DNA of 64,000 nucleotides, taken from NCBI GenBank assembly GCA_019695095.1, contig JAIBAQ010000006.1:1-64000 (forward strand), in the 5' to 3' direction. A program made the translations under genes and the position numbers. Positions 51,443 through 60,247 of this stretch are shown one piece after another (position 1 is the stretch's first letter; the number at the start of each line of letters is the position of its first letter). The notes under the pieces are model-generated. The model had not been told where the DNA came from, ran no database searches, and saw only the letters and a program-made list of their open reading frames with translations. Source of the DNA: Candidatus Hydrogenedentota bacterium (GTDB lineage Bacteria > Hydrogenedentota > Hydrogenedentia > Hydrogenedentales > SLHB01).

Positions 51443-52822
51443 GTGAAAGGAAGGGTGTTCTTGAGGGGTTTTGCCTATACTGCCCGATCTGTGCATCGCC
51501 CGCGCAATAGGGAGTTGCTATATCTTTCGCGCGTCTCTGTCATGCTCGCGCAAGTGCTCGTTTTTGTCGCGCAGAGTCTGGCTCAACCCACGGCATCGGG
51601 CGATAACCTCGATGACGTCACCCTTCAACTGAAGTGGAAGCATCAGTTTCAGTTTGCGGGATTCTACGCGGCCATCGAGAAGGGTTTCTATCGCGAAGCA
51701 GGCTTGAACGTAACCTTGCGCGAGGCCGAATCCAGCGAAGGTTCTGTAAAGAACGTGTTGTCCGGAGAAGCGCAATTTGGTGTGGCCTCATCCGAACTGG
51801 TTGTGATGCGCGCCGAGGGTAAGCCTGTCGTGGCCCTTGCGCCTATCTTTCAGCACTCCCCGCTGATTCTTCTTGTGCTCCGGGATTCCGGAATCGAGAA
51901 CCTGCACGAACTCTCCGGCAAGCGCATCATGCTCGAACCACAGGAAGCGGAACTCTACGCGTATTTCGAATCGGAAGGTATCTCGCTGTCGAAATTGATC
52001 GTCGTGCCCAACACCTTCGACGCCGCCGATCTGATTGCCGGGAAAGTCGATGCCATGTCGGCCTACTCGACGGACGAGCCATTCCGACTAAGGGAAGCGG
52101 GAAAAGAGTACCTGGTGTTCAATCCGCGCGCGGGGGGCATCGATTTCTACGGCGACACACTTTTCACGTCGGAAGACCAGATTCAGCGGGATCCCGATCG
52201 GGTGCGCAGGTTTCTGGACGCCTCTCTCAAAGGATGGGATTACGCACTTCATCACAGCGATGAGATTATTGAACTCATCCTGGCGAAATACAGCACGCGC
52301 CACAGCCGCGAACACCTGCAATTCGAGGCTGAAGCAGCAAGAAGACTGATAGAACCGGATTTGGTGGAAATCGGTTACGTGAATCCCGGCCGCTGGCGCA
52401 GCATTGCCGAAACTTACGCGCGTCATGGGATGATGCCGGCCAACGCCTCGCTGCAAGGATTCCTGTACGAACGGTCTCCCAGTATCATTCCGAAGTGGAT
52501 GACCACGGCGCTGATCGCTTCGATCATTGCTACCGTCGTCGTGCTCATAATTGCCATCTATCTGTTCAATCTGTACCGGATTATTCGCAAGCAAAAGGAA
52601 CTGCTTCAAGCGGCCGTCGATGATATCAAGATCCTGCGCGGCATCATTCCGGTCTGCTCCTACTGCAAGAAGATTCGAGACGACAAGGGTGCGTGGCAAG
52701 GGATGGAAGAGTACATTACCGAACATTCCCATGTGCTTTTCAGCCACGGAATCTGCAGCGATTGCATGACGAAGGAATTTGGCGTTTCCCACCGCCCCGA
52801 TATTCGCCCCAAGCAGGGTTAG
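51443..52822 (+). CDS. NMT1/THI5-like periplasmic sensor with transmembrane helix and Cys4 output module
   Basis: About 459 residues. After a signal or anchor (about 34-50), residues 55-340 form an NMT1/THI5-like solute-binding domain (LKWKHQFQFAGFYAAIEKGFYREAGLNV). One membrane helix (about 352-372) leads to a short linker helix and a ~55-residue cytoplasmic module with C-x2-C (VCSYCKKIRDDKG) and C-x2-C (ICSDCM). This module is known at the ends of many bacterial signalling proteins but has no assigned activity. There is no kinase or cyclase. The start is uncertain: GTG 51443, TTG 51461 (AAGGAAGG upstream) or ATG 51542. Convergent with the next gene. Confidence 0.8.
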   Translation: MKGRVFLRGFAYTARSVHRPRNRELLYLSRVSVMLAQVLVFVAQSLAQPTASGDNLDDVTLQLKWKHQFQFAGFYAAIEKGFYREAGLNVTLREAESSEGSVKNVLSGEAQFGVASSELVVMRAEGKPVVALAPIFQHSPLILLVLRDSGIENLHELSGKRIMLEPQEAELYAYFESEGISLSKLIVVPNTFDAADLIAGKVDAMSAYSTDEPFRLREAGKEYLVFNPRAGGIDFYGDTLFTSEDQIQRDPDRVRRFLDASLKGWDYALHHSDEIIELILAKYSTRHSREHLQFEAEAARRLIEPDLVEIGYVNPGRWRSIAETYARHGMMPANASLQGFLYERSPSIIPKWMTTALIASIIATVVVLIIAIYLFNLYRIIRKQKELLQAAVDDIKILRGIIPVCSYCKKIRDDKGAWQGMEEYITEHSHVLFSHGICSDCMTKEFGVSHRPDIRPKQG

Positions 52823-52830
52823 GGGATCGC

Positions 52831-53838
52831 TTACTCGCCCCGCGCGTATTTCCTCAAGGCGTGCACGTTCTCCGGGGGTGTGTCGGCGGGGACTTCGCAG
52901 CCCGCGCTGACGATATACCGCGCGCCCGCTTCTTCGTGGCATTTCGCGATGGCGGCGCGAATCGCTTCGGGTGTACTGTCTCGCAACGCACGGACCGGGT
53001 CGATGTTGCCGAGCAACACTTGATTAGGACCCATCGCGGCGCGCCCCGCCGCGATTGACGGATAGTAGTCGAGGTCGACAATGTCGCAGCCCAGGCGCCC
53101 CATGCCCTCCAGAATCGGCGTGGTGTCTCCGCAAATGTGAAGGCGCACCTTTGTCCCCAAGGCGTGCAATGCGTCCACCATTCTTTTTTCGTACGACCAA
53201 ACGTATTCTTCATATAGGGCGGGACCAATCAACGACGCTGCCGCATCGCCCACGCCAATAATGTCAACGCCCGCATCGACCTGCGCCTTCGCGAACTGCA
53301 ATTCCATTTCCAGCACGAATTCGAAGAGATCCTTCACGAAGGCGGGGTCTTCAAAGAAGTCCGTCATGAGTGTATTGATGCCGCGCAAGTCAGCCGCTTC
53401 GGCTACCGGACCTTCAATCCACCCCTCGACGAGTTTGTCCTTGCCTACCTTCTCGCGCAGCAACGCCGCGCCCATCACGCGATCGTGCATGCGTCCGCCA
53501 CCGAGGGGGTCCGGCATTTGAAGGCGCGCGAGCGCCGTCTTGTCGTGCAGCAGGGCGTTGGCCTCATTTACGGCAGGGGGTTGATCCTCGAAGTAGTGGA
53601 TGTCCGCGCCGCAATCGGCGGCTTCGCGGGCCGGGTCGGAGATACACGACACGAAGTCGAAATCGAAGTCTTCTGCCACTCGAATCTGCGTTTCCGCGAG
53701 CACGCGGTAGTACGACGCATACCGCCCGTAGGCGACGCCGGCGTGTTTCGCGGCAAACATCATCGTAATCGGCATAAGCGGCAAACTGTCGGTGGGTTGC
53801 CCGGCTATCGTCGCAAGTACACGTTCGCGTCCGTTCAT
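52831..53838 (-). CDS. URO-D-fold protein of the methylcobamide:thiol methyltransferase type
   Basis: A 335-residue (beta/alpha)8 protein of the uroporphyrinogen decarboxylase superfamily. It resembles the MtaA/MtbA/CmuA methyltransferases more than HemE: it has a zinc-type H-x-C (LHICGDTTPIL) and a later Cys (VSAGCEVP), and it lacks the N-terminal HemE motif. Such enzymes move methyl groups between a corrinoid protein and a thiol. No corrinoid protein is encoded nearby, so the partner is unknown. AAGGGGGA lies before the ATG. Confidence 0.82.
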   Translation of the reverse strand: MNGRERVLATIAGQPTDSLPLMPITMMFAAKHAGVAYGRYASYYRVLAETQIRVAEDFDFDFVSCISDPAREAADCGADIHYFEDQPPAVNEANALLHDKTALARLQMPDPLGGGRMHDRVMGAALLREKVGKDKLVEGWIEGPVAEAADLRGINTLMTDFFEDPAFVKDLFEFVLEMELQFAKAQVDAGVDIIGVGDAAASLIGPALYEEYVWSYEKRMVDALHALGTKVRLHICGDTTPILEGMGRLGCDIVDLDYYPSIAAGRAAMGPNQVLLGNIDPVRALRDSTPEAIRAAIAKCHEEAGARYIVSAGCEVPADTPPENVHALRKYARGE

Positions 53839-53915
53839 GATTCAATCCCCCTTCGCTCGACATCATAGCATGAGAGAGCGTTAAGTACGCCGCATCGATT
53901 CAGCGAAGCCGGCAA

Positions 53916-54992
53916 CTAATCTGCCTCTCTGTTCACGTCCATGAGGTAGGCGCCGGCCCAGCGCGCCGCCGAGGAACCGGGCGCTTTCTGGAGAAGCAAC
54001 CGCGCGGTGGCGCGAGCCTCGTCCGGGCGGTGCAGGTGGTTGATGCAAATTAACGCGGCACGGTGCGCGGCCAGCGCCCAGTCTGGCACATCCTGCGGAA
54101 ACCTGCGCATGATTTCCCGGTACAGGGCATACGCTTCGTCCAGACGACCTTCGGACTCGAGCGCCACGGCTGCGGCCTTGATTGCGTGCGGTGAAGAAGG
54201 ATGCGCGCGATCGATTTCCTGAAACAACCGAACGGCCTCATCGGTCATGCCCCTTCCCGCCATCGTTCGCGCGCGGTCCATCTTGAACGCGGCTTCCGAG
54301 CGCGACATCGCACTTTTGGAGGGTTGCGGTTCGCCGCCGCGTTTCGCGATCTCGGTTAGCAGGTAATCCGCGCTTTCGGGTTCATCGAAATGGTTTTGGA
54401 GAAGATCGGCAAGAAGATGCGCGGATGGCTTCCACTCGGCCGTGTTGTCACGGTTGATGCGCATGATTTCGCGCAGTAGATCCGCGGCCTCCTGATGACG
54501 CTGCTTACGCATCAACAATACCGCGGCATCGAACAAAGGCCGCGTGGACTGCGGATACTGGCGATAGAAACGCTTGTACGCCTGGACCGCACCATCGACA
54601 TCGCCGGTCGTTACAAGGCGCTCCGCTTCGGCGCACACGGACGGTATAGGAGACGCGGGGCGATCTCCGCTGAGTGCCGCGGTGAAGCTGTGCGCGAATC
54701 CCGCGGCAACGAGATACCCCAGTATCATCACGGGAATGGCTCCGCCCGCCAAGCCGGCCATCGTGAGCGACAATTGTTCGGTTGCAGACCACGAGCCGTC
54801 GGTGAGTTGCGTTATTACGCCGCACGCAAGCACAGCCAGCGCATGTATGACCAAGGCTCCTACCAGCAACATGACGGACTCGAATGCGCGCAATGCGCCG
54901 ACGGTGTTGGGCCCTCGGCGAACGAGAATCCACACGGCGCCGACTGCCAACGCAGCATCCACACAGAATAGAACTATCAAGCCGATGCCCAT
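53916..54992 (-). CDS. Membrane-anchored TPR-like protein
   Basis: 358 residues from ATG 54992. Three membrane helices at the N-terminus (about 1-100), then tetratricopeptide-like repeats (about 115-350; AVQAYKRFYRQYPQSTRPLFDAA, DEAVRLFQEIDRAHPSSPHAIKAAA, DEAYALYREIMRRFPQDVPDWALAA are in register). Probably a scaffold at the membrane. The frame is open to 55079, but that would run into the upstream glycosidase, whose stop lies 10 bases before this ATG. Likely cotranscribed with it. Confidence 0.78.
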   Translation of the reverse strand: MGIGLIVLFCVDAALAVGAVWILVRRGPNTVGALRAFESVMLLVGALVIHALAVLACGVITQLTDGSWSATEQLSLTMAGLAGGAIPVMILGYLVAAGFAHSFTAALSGDRPASPIPSVCAEAERLVTTGDVDGAVQAYKRFYRQYPQSTRPLFDAAVLLMRKQRHQEAADLLREIMRINRDNTAEWKPSAHLLADLLQNHFDEPESADYLLTEIAKRGGEPQPSKSAMSRSEAAFKMDRARTMAGRGMTDEAVRLFQEIDRAHPSSPHAIKAAAVALESEGRLDEAYALYREIMRRFPQDVPDWALAAHRAALICINHLHRPDEARATARLLLQKAPGSSAARWAGAYLMDVNREAD

Positions 54993-55002
54993 CGCGCGCG
55001 AG

Positions 55003-57684
55003 TTATCCCTTCGGCTCGATAACCGTGCCCGTGGCAGCATCCGCGCTGTGATGACGCAACACTCCGTCAACATACACACGGTAGCCCTTCAACGAGTCGG
55101 GGGTGGGCGATTCGTCGTTGGGCGGGTTCCAGGCAATCGTCACATCGTGGTTGTGATAGCGGATACCGTCGACGACGAACGCGGGCATCGACGGCGCAAC
55201 AATCGGCCTGACCTCGATGAGCTCGTCGGATCGCGGGCGCAGGCCGGCAAGGTCGGCAATGAGGATGTCAATGTAGGTGGAGTGATCGTAATCGCGCTGG
55301 TCGGTGCGCCATGCGGCCGTGTCGCCGTTATAGAATTCGCCGGTCCACGGGTACGCAAGGTCGCCGTCCAGGAATTGCGCCTTCGTGAACGACAAGAGAA
55401 GGTCCTGGAAATCGCGCGGTGACAGTGGACTCTTCTCGAAATCGCGCAAGGCTGCGGCCATGGCCGACAACACGATACTGTTCGCATGCGGCCACGTGGG
55501 GCCGTTCCACATGCAGCCCGTCGCTTTCTTTCCGTGGAACAACTCGCCCTGGGAATACGCCGGGCACTTCTTGGAGGCGGAAGCGACGGGCCACGTGGTC
55601 CAGAATTCTTCGGAACTCAGGATCGATTTCCACGCCTCCGCGTAAGGCTGTTCCTCTTCACCCGCGAACATCGAGAAGTAGAAGGGATACACGCCGACTA
55701 CTTCCTTGACCATGGCCTTCTCGTGCGAGTCCGGCGCGACGGAGTAGAAGTACTTCGAAGCATCGTCCCACAGGATCGCCTTGGTTGCCTCGCGAATCGT
55801 GTCCGCAATGGCGTCGTAGTGTTTTGCGCCCTCGGCGTCGCCGATGAGCGCGAGTATATGCGCGAGGCTTCGAGCGTTGCCGTAGACGTATGACGTCAGA
55901 TCGACGCGCTCCAATTGCTGGTCTTGTTTTTCCGCATCAAACCCATTGAAGAAGAAGAACGACGGTTGCCACTCCATGCCCGTCCACCAATGGCTATCCA
56001 CGAGCAACAATCCATCGTTGTCCTTGTCGTAGGTACTCAGCCACCCATCGACGTTGCGTTTCAGCGCATCGGCCCATTTCTTCAGCGCTTCCACATCGGG
56101 ATGGACGCAATGCGCATCCCAAACCGTTGACGTGATCCAATCGGTATATTGTCCGTCGCCAATGCTGCTTGGGCGAATATGGCTCGGGAAAATGCCGTTG
56201 TCCTTTTCGTTCGCGCACCACGTCGAGACGATGCCGCGCACATACTGCGGGTCACGCAGCCAACGCGCCTCGCGGATCTGGTGGCCCGCGCCGTAGGAAA
56301 TCATGTTGGCGTACCATTCCGACGTCCATCGCCCTTCCGAAATACCCCAATCCATAAGCCTCCCTTCGCCGACGCGAAAGAGGTTCTTTCGGAGGATACT
56401 GGTGGCTCGGTGCCAATACTGGCGCTGCAACGCTTCGTCCGATGAGGTGAACGAAGGGAGCGTCTCGTTATTCCAGCCGACGTATTCGTTGACGTGAGCG
56501 CCCAACGGGTCTTTCTGCGCTGCAACACGCCGCAGCGCGAAGTCGGCTTCGCGCGATTTCGTGCTCACGGCAAGATAGAGCGACACGGTCTCGGTTGCGC
56601 CGGATTTCAGGTCCACGTTTCGCAGGCAGATGGTTTCCCCGCCGGTGGCGTCGGGTAAGGCTGAACCTTCCGCGTGCACGTACAACGTGTCTATGTTCAC
56701 GTTTGAGTTTGCCGCCAAGGATACGGCGCGCACGCGCAAGGGGCCCTTTTCCACGGCGCCCAACGGGAGGGTGACGATACCGAATTCATTCGTACGCGAT
56801 CCCCAGCCGCCGGTACTGGCAAAGGCGATGTCCTCGGTGTGGCGTCCGTCGCCGATTTGCACTTTGAACGCGGCATCGCCTTCGGTTGCGCGCGCATACC
56901 GAACGGACAATACGGCCTTTTCGATAGGCTCAGTCACATCGATGGTCCATACAGCGTAATCATCGGCAACACTTCCGAACCCGCTACCGAGTACGCGCCC
57001 TCCGTTTGCCGCCGCCTTCTCGTCATCTCCCGAGCTTCCGCGTTGAATGCGCGGGGTTTCGCCTTCCGTCCAGAAAGCTTGCGTCAGACTGCCTTCATGG
57101 GGCTCCGCGGAGAATCCAGGGATCTGACCGCGGCAGTGAAGCGTCATTCCGTTGCGGAGCACGGTCCACGATACGGCGTCGTCTTTAAGACTGGGTGACG
57201 CAGCCGGTAGCGCAGCTTTCAATACAACGCGCTTGTCTTCGGTTCCGCTATTGGAGAGGGCGAGTTGAACGGCGAGTACGTTGTCGCGGGTGATCCATTT
57301 CGCGCCCGATACCGAGACTCCGCTGGCTGCGCCTGACATGCGGACGTGGCTCGGACGCAATGTGGCTTCGGAAGGAGCAATGGGCGATTCGTCGACGATG
57401 AGCGACACATCGAACCCAAGGCCCCACGAGGTAATCAGATAGTAATTCACTTCTTTCGAGGGAAAGGCCCAGCCATCCGGATGTGCGGCCCAAAGGCAAG
57501 TCCCGCTGCATGTCATGGGCACCTGCGGAAGGTAGGGGCGTTGCAGCAGCGCCTCGACGTCCGGTGTGTTGAAAATGCGTCCTCCCGCGCCGACTTCGAA
57601 CTTTGCGTCATCGGCGCGCGAGATGGCGCAGGCGACAATGAGGAGTAGTATCGCAGTCAGCCCGATCGTGTGTTTCCCCCGCAT
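55003..57684 (-). CDS. Exported MGH1/GH63-like glycosidase
   Basis: An 893-residue secreted protein (signal IGLTAILLLIVACAISRA). The N-terminal half (about 25-400) is beta-sandwich. The C-terminal half (about 410-800) is an (alpha/alpha)6 barrel of the MGH1/GH63-like type, with DWGISEGRWTSEWYANM, DNDGLLLVDSHWWTGMEW, CMWNGPTWPHANSIVL and DYDHSTYIDI. A fibronectin-like end (YRVYVDGVLRHHS) closes it. It probably acts on alpha-linked sugars. AAAGGAG stands 9 bases before the ATG. Confidence 0.8.
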   Translation of the reverse strand: MRGKHTIGLTAILLLIVACAISRADDAKFEVGAGGRIFNTPDVEALLQRPYLPQVPMTCSGTCLWAAHPDGWAFPSKEVNYYLITSWGLGFDVSLIVDESPIAPSEATLRPSHVRMSGAASGVSVSGAKWITRDNVLAVQLALSNSGTEDKRVVLKAALPAASPSLKDDAVSWTVLRNGMTLHCRGQIPGFSAEPHEGSLTQAFWTEGETPRIQRGSSGDDEKAAANGGRVLGSGFGSVADDYAVWTIDVTEPIEKAVLSVRYARATEGDAAFKVQIGDGRHTEDIAFASTGGWGSRTNEFGIVTLPLGAVEKGPLRVRAVSLAANSNVNIDTLYVHAEGSALPDATGGETICLRNVDLKSGATETVSLYLAVSTKSREADFALRRVAAQKDPLGAHVNEYVGWNNETLPSFTSSDEALQRQYWHRATSILRKNLFRVGEGRLMDWGISEGRWTSEWYANMISYGAGHQIREARWLRDPQYVRGIVSTWCANEKDNGIFPSHIRPSSIGDGQYTDWITSTVWDAHCVHPDVEALKKWADALKRNVDGWLSTYDKDNDGLLLVDSHWWTGMEWQPSFFFFNGFDAEKQDQQLERVDLTSYVYGNARSLAHILALIGDAEGAKHYDAIADTIREATKAILWDDASKYFYSVAPDSHEKAMVKEVVGVYPFYFSMFAGEEEQPYAEAWKSILSSEEFWTTWPVASASKKCPAYSQGELFHGKKATGCMWNGPTWPHANSIVLSAMAAALRDFEKSPLSPRDFQDLLLSFTKAQFLDGDLAYPWTGEFYNGDTAAWRTDQRDYDHSTYIDILIADLAGLRPRSDELIEVRPIVAPSMPAFVVDGIRYHNHDVTIAWNPPNDESPTPDSLKGYRVYVDGVLRHHSADAATGTVIEPKG

Positions 57685-57792
57685 CTGTGGCTATCTCCTT
57701 TCGCCATCCAACGGTGACTTCGAGTCTATGCAGCTCCTTTCAGTTGCGCCGGTACAAAATGCGGGGCTGTGTCGCCTTCACGCAGTCACCGG

Positions 57793-57842
57793 GAAAATAA
57801 AACCGCGGCGCTTCGCGCCCGATTCGGAGCGGAAGCGCCGCG
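57793..57842 (-). terminator. Intrinsic terminator after the GspF-N-like gene
   Basis: Perfect 11 bp stem on the minus strand: CGCGGCGCTTC (57842-57832) with GAAGCGCCGCG (57814-57804), loop of 17 bases, then GTTTTATTTT. It begins 18 bases after the small gene's stop. Confidence 0.85.
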
Positions 57843-57860
57843 ACGTCATGTTTGGACACG

Positions 57861-58055
57861 TCACCGTATGTCGGCGTCAAGCCACTTGAGGAGGGCCATG
57901 ACGCCTCGGGCCTTCTTGAGCATGGTTGCTTTCAGGCCCAGCTCGCGCAGTTTCTCTTTGGCTTCGTGGCGGGACTTTGCGACTACAACTCCCCCCACAA
58001 ACGACTTTTCTTCGTCGCCTTCGGCGCGAATTGCGTGATACTCGAAGGTAGGCAT
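57861..58055 (-). CDS. Orphan GspF N-terminal-domain peptide
   Basis: A 64-residue protein. Its first ~50 residues, MPTFEYHAIRAEGDEEKSF...AKSRHEAKEKLRELGLKAT, match the opening of GspF/PilC inner-membrane proteins of type II secretion and type IV pili, but no membrane domain follows. GGAGG lies 7 bases before the ATG and a strong terminator follows, so it is a complete gene, not an obvious fragment. It lies about 100 bases downstream of the pilin-like gene on the same strand. Role unknown; it might compete with, or extend, the real GspF. Confidence 0.75.
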   Translation of the reverse strand: MPTFEYHAIRAEGDEEKSFVGGVVVAKSRHEAKEKLRELGLKATMLKKARGVMALLKWLDADIR

Positions 58056-58157
58056 ACACAAACCTCCACCAGACTCTACCTCGATTCTACCACGCGAACC
58101 GCACAATACAAAGGAAATCCGTGCGGCCGCGTTTACGTAAGGCGCGAATTGGCGCTC

Positions 58158-59267
58158 TCAGTTGTAGCCCAAGTCTACTTCCCGTGGAGGCCAAAAACCG
58201 CCGTCGAGCGCCTGCAAGACGCTCACGGTGCGTTCCGTCATCGGCCATTTACCGGGATATCTGATAAATTCGACGTGACCGTCCATGTAGAGAACGTTCG
58301 CGCCCATCGGTACATGGTGGCCGATGCGCTCAATGAGGACGGGGATATCCGCTGCGGCGGTCGCCGGCACGCGGATATCACCCATAAACTCTTGCTCCAC
58401 CCCTTCTCGAAGTCTGTAGATGTAACGGGCTCTGCTTTCCAAGGACGATTCCGAGAGTTGCAGGTTGTGTTCGAAGTCGCCACTCTCGCCGGTAACCTTG
58501 CGGTATTGCTCTGCAAATTCCTCGACTTCGTCGTCGCTTCGCACGACGTAGCCCAGGTAGTAGTAGCACGTGTCGTCCAGGATGGTTTCGGGGTCTTGCG
58601 CGGCCGCAGCGGCTTCCGTATCCGCAGAAGGATCGCTGGGACAAATCAAGATGCTCGCATCCGTAAAGAATTCGGGATACACCGGCGACTTCGATACAGC
58701 GCTCATGTTGGCAAACATGAGCTTGCCCGATTCCGGCGACAATACCGGGTAGTATTCGCCGTCGCTTTCGTTGGCGAACATTTTCACGACTAAACCAAGC
58801 TGCTTAAGGTTGTTCTGGCAGGAGGCGCGGCGAGCCGCCTCTCTGGCGCGCGCGAGCGCGGGCAACATGATTGCCGCCATCATGGGAATCATGACAACGC
58901 ATAGGGCGAGATTGACGCCGCTCAGTACGATCCCTCCTATGGCCAACCCTTCGCCGCGGAGCTTCGGACGCGACTTCCGTATTCGTGACAGCGAAACGAC
59001 CCCCGTGATGATTCCAGGAACGGAGCAGAGCGGCCCCGTACACAAGTAGGAGCAAATGCCCAGAACCAAGCTGGCTATGGCCATGCCGTCGTTGGGGGCG
59101 TCGGGTGCGGGTCCCGTCTGAGCGACGCGAACGGCGGGCCGTGGGGGTGCAATGGGAGGCGGCGAAGGCTCGTTCGATACTGCAAGGCGTTCCCCACACT
59201 GCGGACACTCGGCGCCTTGCCATCCGTCCAATTCTCTGTCGCACTTCGGACATCGTACGGTGCTCAT
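58158..59267 (-). CDS. Zinc ribbon - DUF4190 - pilin-like fusion with H-X9-DG
   Basis: 369 residues from ATG 59267. A zinc ribbon (RCPKCDRELDGWQ, ECPQCGERL) is followed by a Pro-rich linker and a two-helix DUF4190-like segment (about 60-140: GMAIASLVLGICSYLCTGPLCSVPG). The second half (about 150-369) is like the DUF1559/H-X9-DG pseudopilins of planctomycete-type bacteria: MLPALARAREAARRASCQNN, NLKQLGLVVKMFANES, and HVPMGANVLYMDGHVEF (His, nine residues, Asp-Gly). There is no GFTLIE prepilin cleavage site; the DUF4190 helix replaces it. The frame is open to 59360. Confidence 0.8.
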   Translation of the reverse strand: MSTVRCPKCDRELDGWQGAECPQCGERLAVSNEPSPPPIAPPRPAVRVAQTGPAPDAPNDGMAIASLVLGICSYLCTGPLCSVPGIITGVVSLSRIRKSRPKLRGEGLAIGGIVLSGVNLALCVVMIPMMAAIMLPALARAREAARRASCQNNLKQLGLVVKMFANESDGEYYPVLSPESGKLMFANMSAVSKSPVYPEFFTDASILICPSDPSADTEAAAAAQDPETILDDTCYYYLGYVVRSDDEVEEFAEQYRKVTGESGDFEHNLQLSESSLESRARYIYRLREGVEQEFMGDIRVPATAAADIPVLIERIGHHVPMGANVLYMDGHVEFIRYPGKWPMTERTVSVLQALDGGFWPPREVDLGYN

Positions 59268-59445
59268 GAGACCCCCTTTTGTTCTGGCAAATCCACGGAT
59301 CTGTGGCAGATTGCCAATCGTCGCACACCACAGCCGACACGTGCCGAGTGCTACTAGCATGCGGCTACAATATAGCGGCTAAGACACAAACGGCGCAATG
59401 GCAACTGTGGACGACCGGTATTTACCCGTTACCCCTTACGGCATG

Positions 59446-60243
59446 TCACCACCGGCTTACAAAGAACATCCACGCGACGACTAAATTAATCACGTTCACT
59501 ACCACTCCGACGCGGGCGAGTTCCTTTCCCTTCCAGCGGCCACGCGAACCACTGATGCGAACCATTGCGGCCAATCCGAGAAACAAACCCGGGATGGAGA
59601 GTAACGGTCCCAGGCCGCACAGAAACGAGGCAAAGCCACAAACGACACAAATGAGCGCCATGGGATCGACGCGAACGTTATTTTCATTCTCGGACGGGAA
59701 ACCGCGAACCACCCAATCCCTATCAGGGAGAGGCGGCGGTATGTCAGACGGCGGCCGCGCCTTGAGCTCCTCGGCTCTGCGCTTCGCGATACGGTCGGCC
59801 TCCTGCAGTCGTGGCAGGGTGTCGAGCTCATATGCGTCGATAGCGCGCCTAACAGGTGGAGGCTGCGGCACAAACGCCGCTGGCATTATCACCGGTTCCG
59901 GGCTCTCGGCCTGCGGCACGGAATCGCACTCGACCGGCGCCGGCTGGGTCACAGGTTCGTCTGCGGGCGCGGTCCGCCCCGTGGCTTCCAAGTCGACCAC
60001 CGGGTCCAGGACACTGAGCTTTAGAATCGGCCCCTTCCGTTTCGGTCCGCTTTCGGGCTTGGCATGTTTCCGCGTGGCGGTGCGCAGGGTTTCTCTTCGC
60101 TCCGCCAATGTTGCCAGCACTTCAGGTTGGACTTGTGGCGCAAGGATACTGGCCCCACACGATAAACACATGGCGCTATTGGCTTTACCAATGCCGTCCA
60201 TGGACACCCACGCACCGCATTTGGGACACTTCATACTTGCCAC
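59446..60243 (-). CDS. Zinc ribbon - DUF4190-like membrane protein
   Basis: A 265-residue protein: zinc ribbon (KCPKCGAWVSMD, CLSCGAS), a long charged and Pro-rich middle (about 40-185) with no fold, and two C-terminal membrane helices of the DUF4190 type (about 200-262: LICVVCGFASFLCGLGPLLSIPG). It has the same plan as the gene on its downstream side without the pilin-like part. GTG 60243 or ATG 60234 may be the start. It lies 4 bases after the PPK2 gene stop, so the two are likely cotranscribed. Confidence 0.75.
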   Translation of the reverse strand: MASMKCPKCGAWVSMDGIGKANSAMCLSCGASILAPQVQPEVLATLAERRETLRTATRKHAKPESGPKRKGPILKLSVLDPVVDLEATGRTAPADEPVTQPAPVECDSVPQAESPEPVIMPAAFVPQPPPVRRAIDAYELDTLPRLQEADRIAKRRAEELKARPPSDIPPPLPDRDWVVRGFPSENENNVRVDPMALICVVCGFASFLCGLGPLLSIPGLFLGLAAMVRISGSRGRWKGKELARVGVVVNVINLVVAWMFFVSRW

Positions 60244-60247
60244 AAAC

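Noticed and set aside
52831-53838. HemE (true uroporphyrinogen decarboxylase)
   Set aside because: The H-x-C/Cys zinc pattern and missing HemE N-terminal motif fit the methyltransferase branch better.
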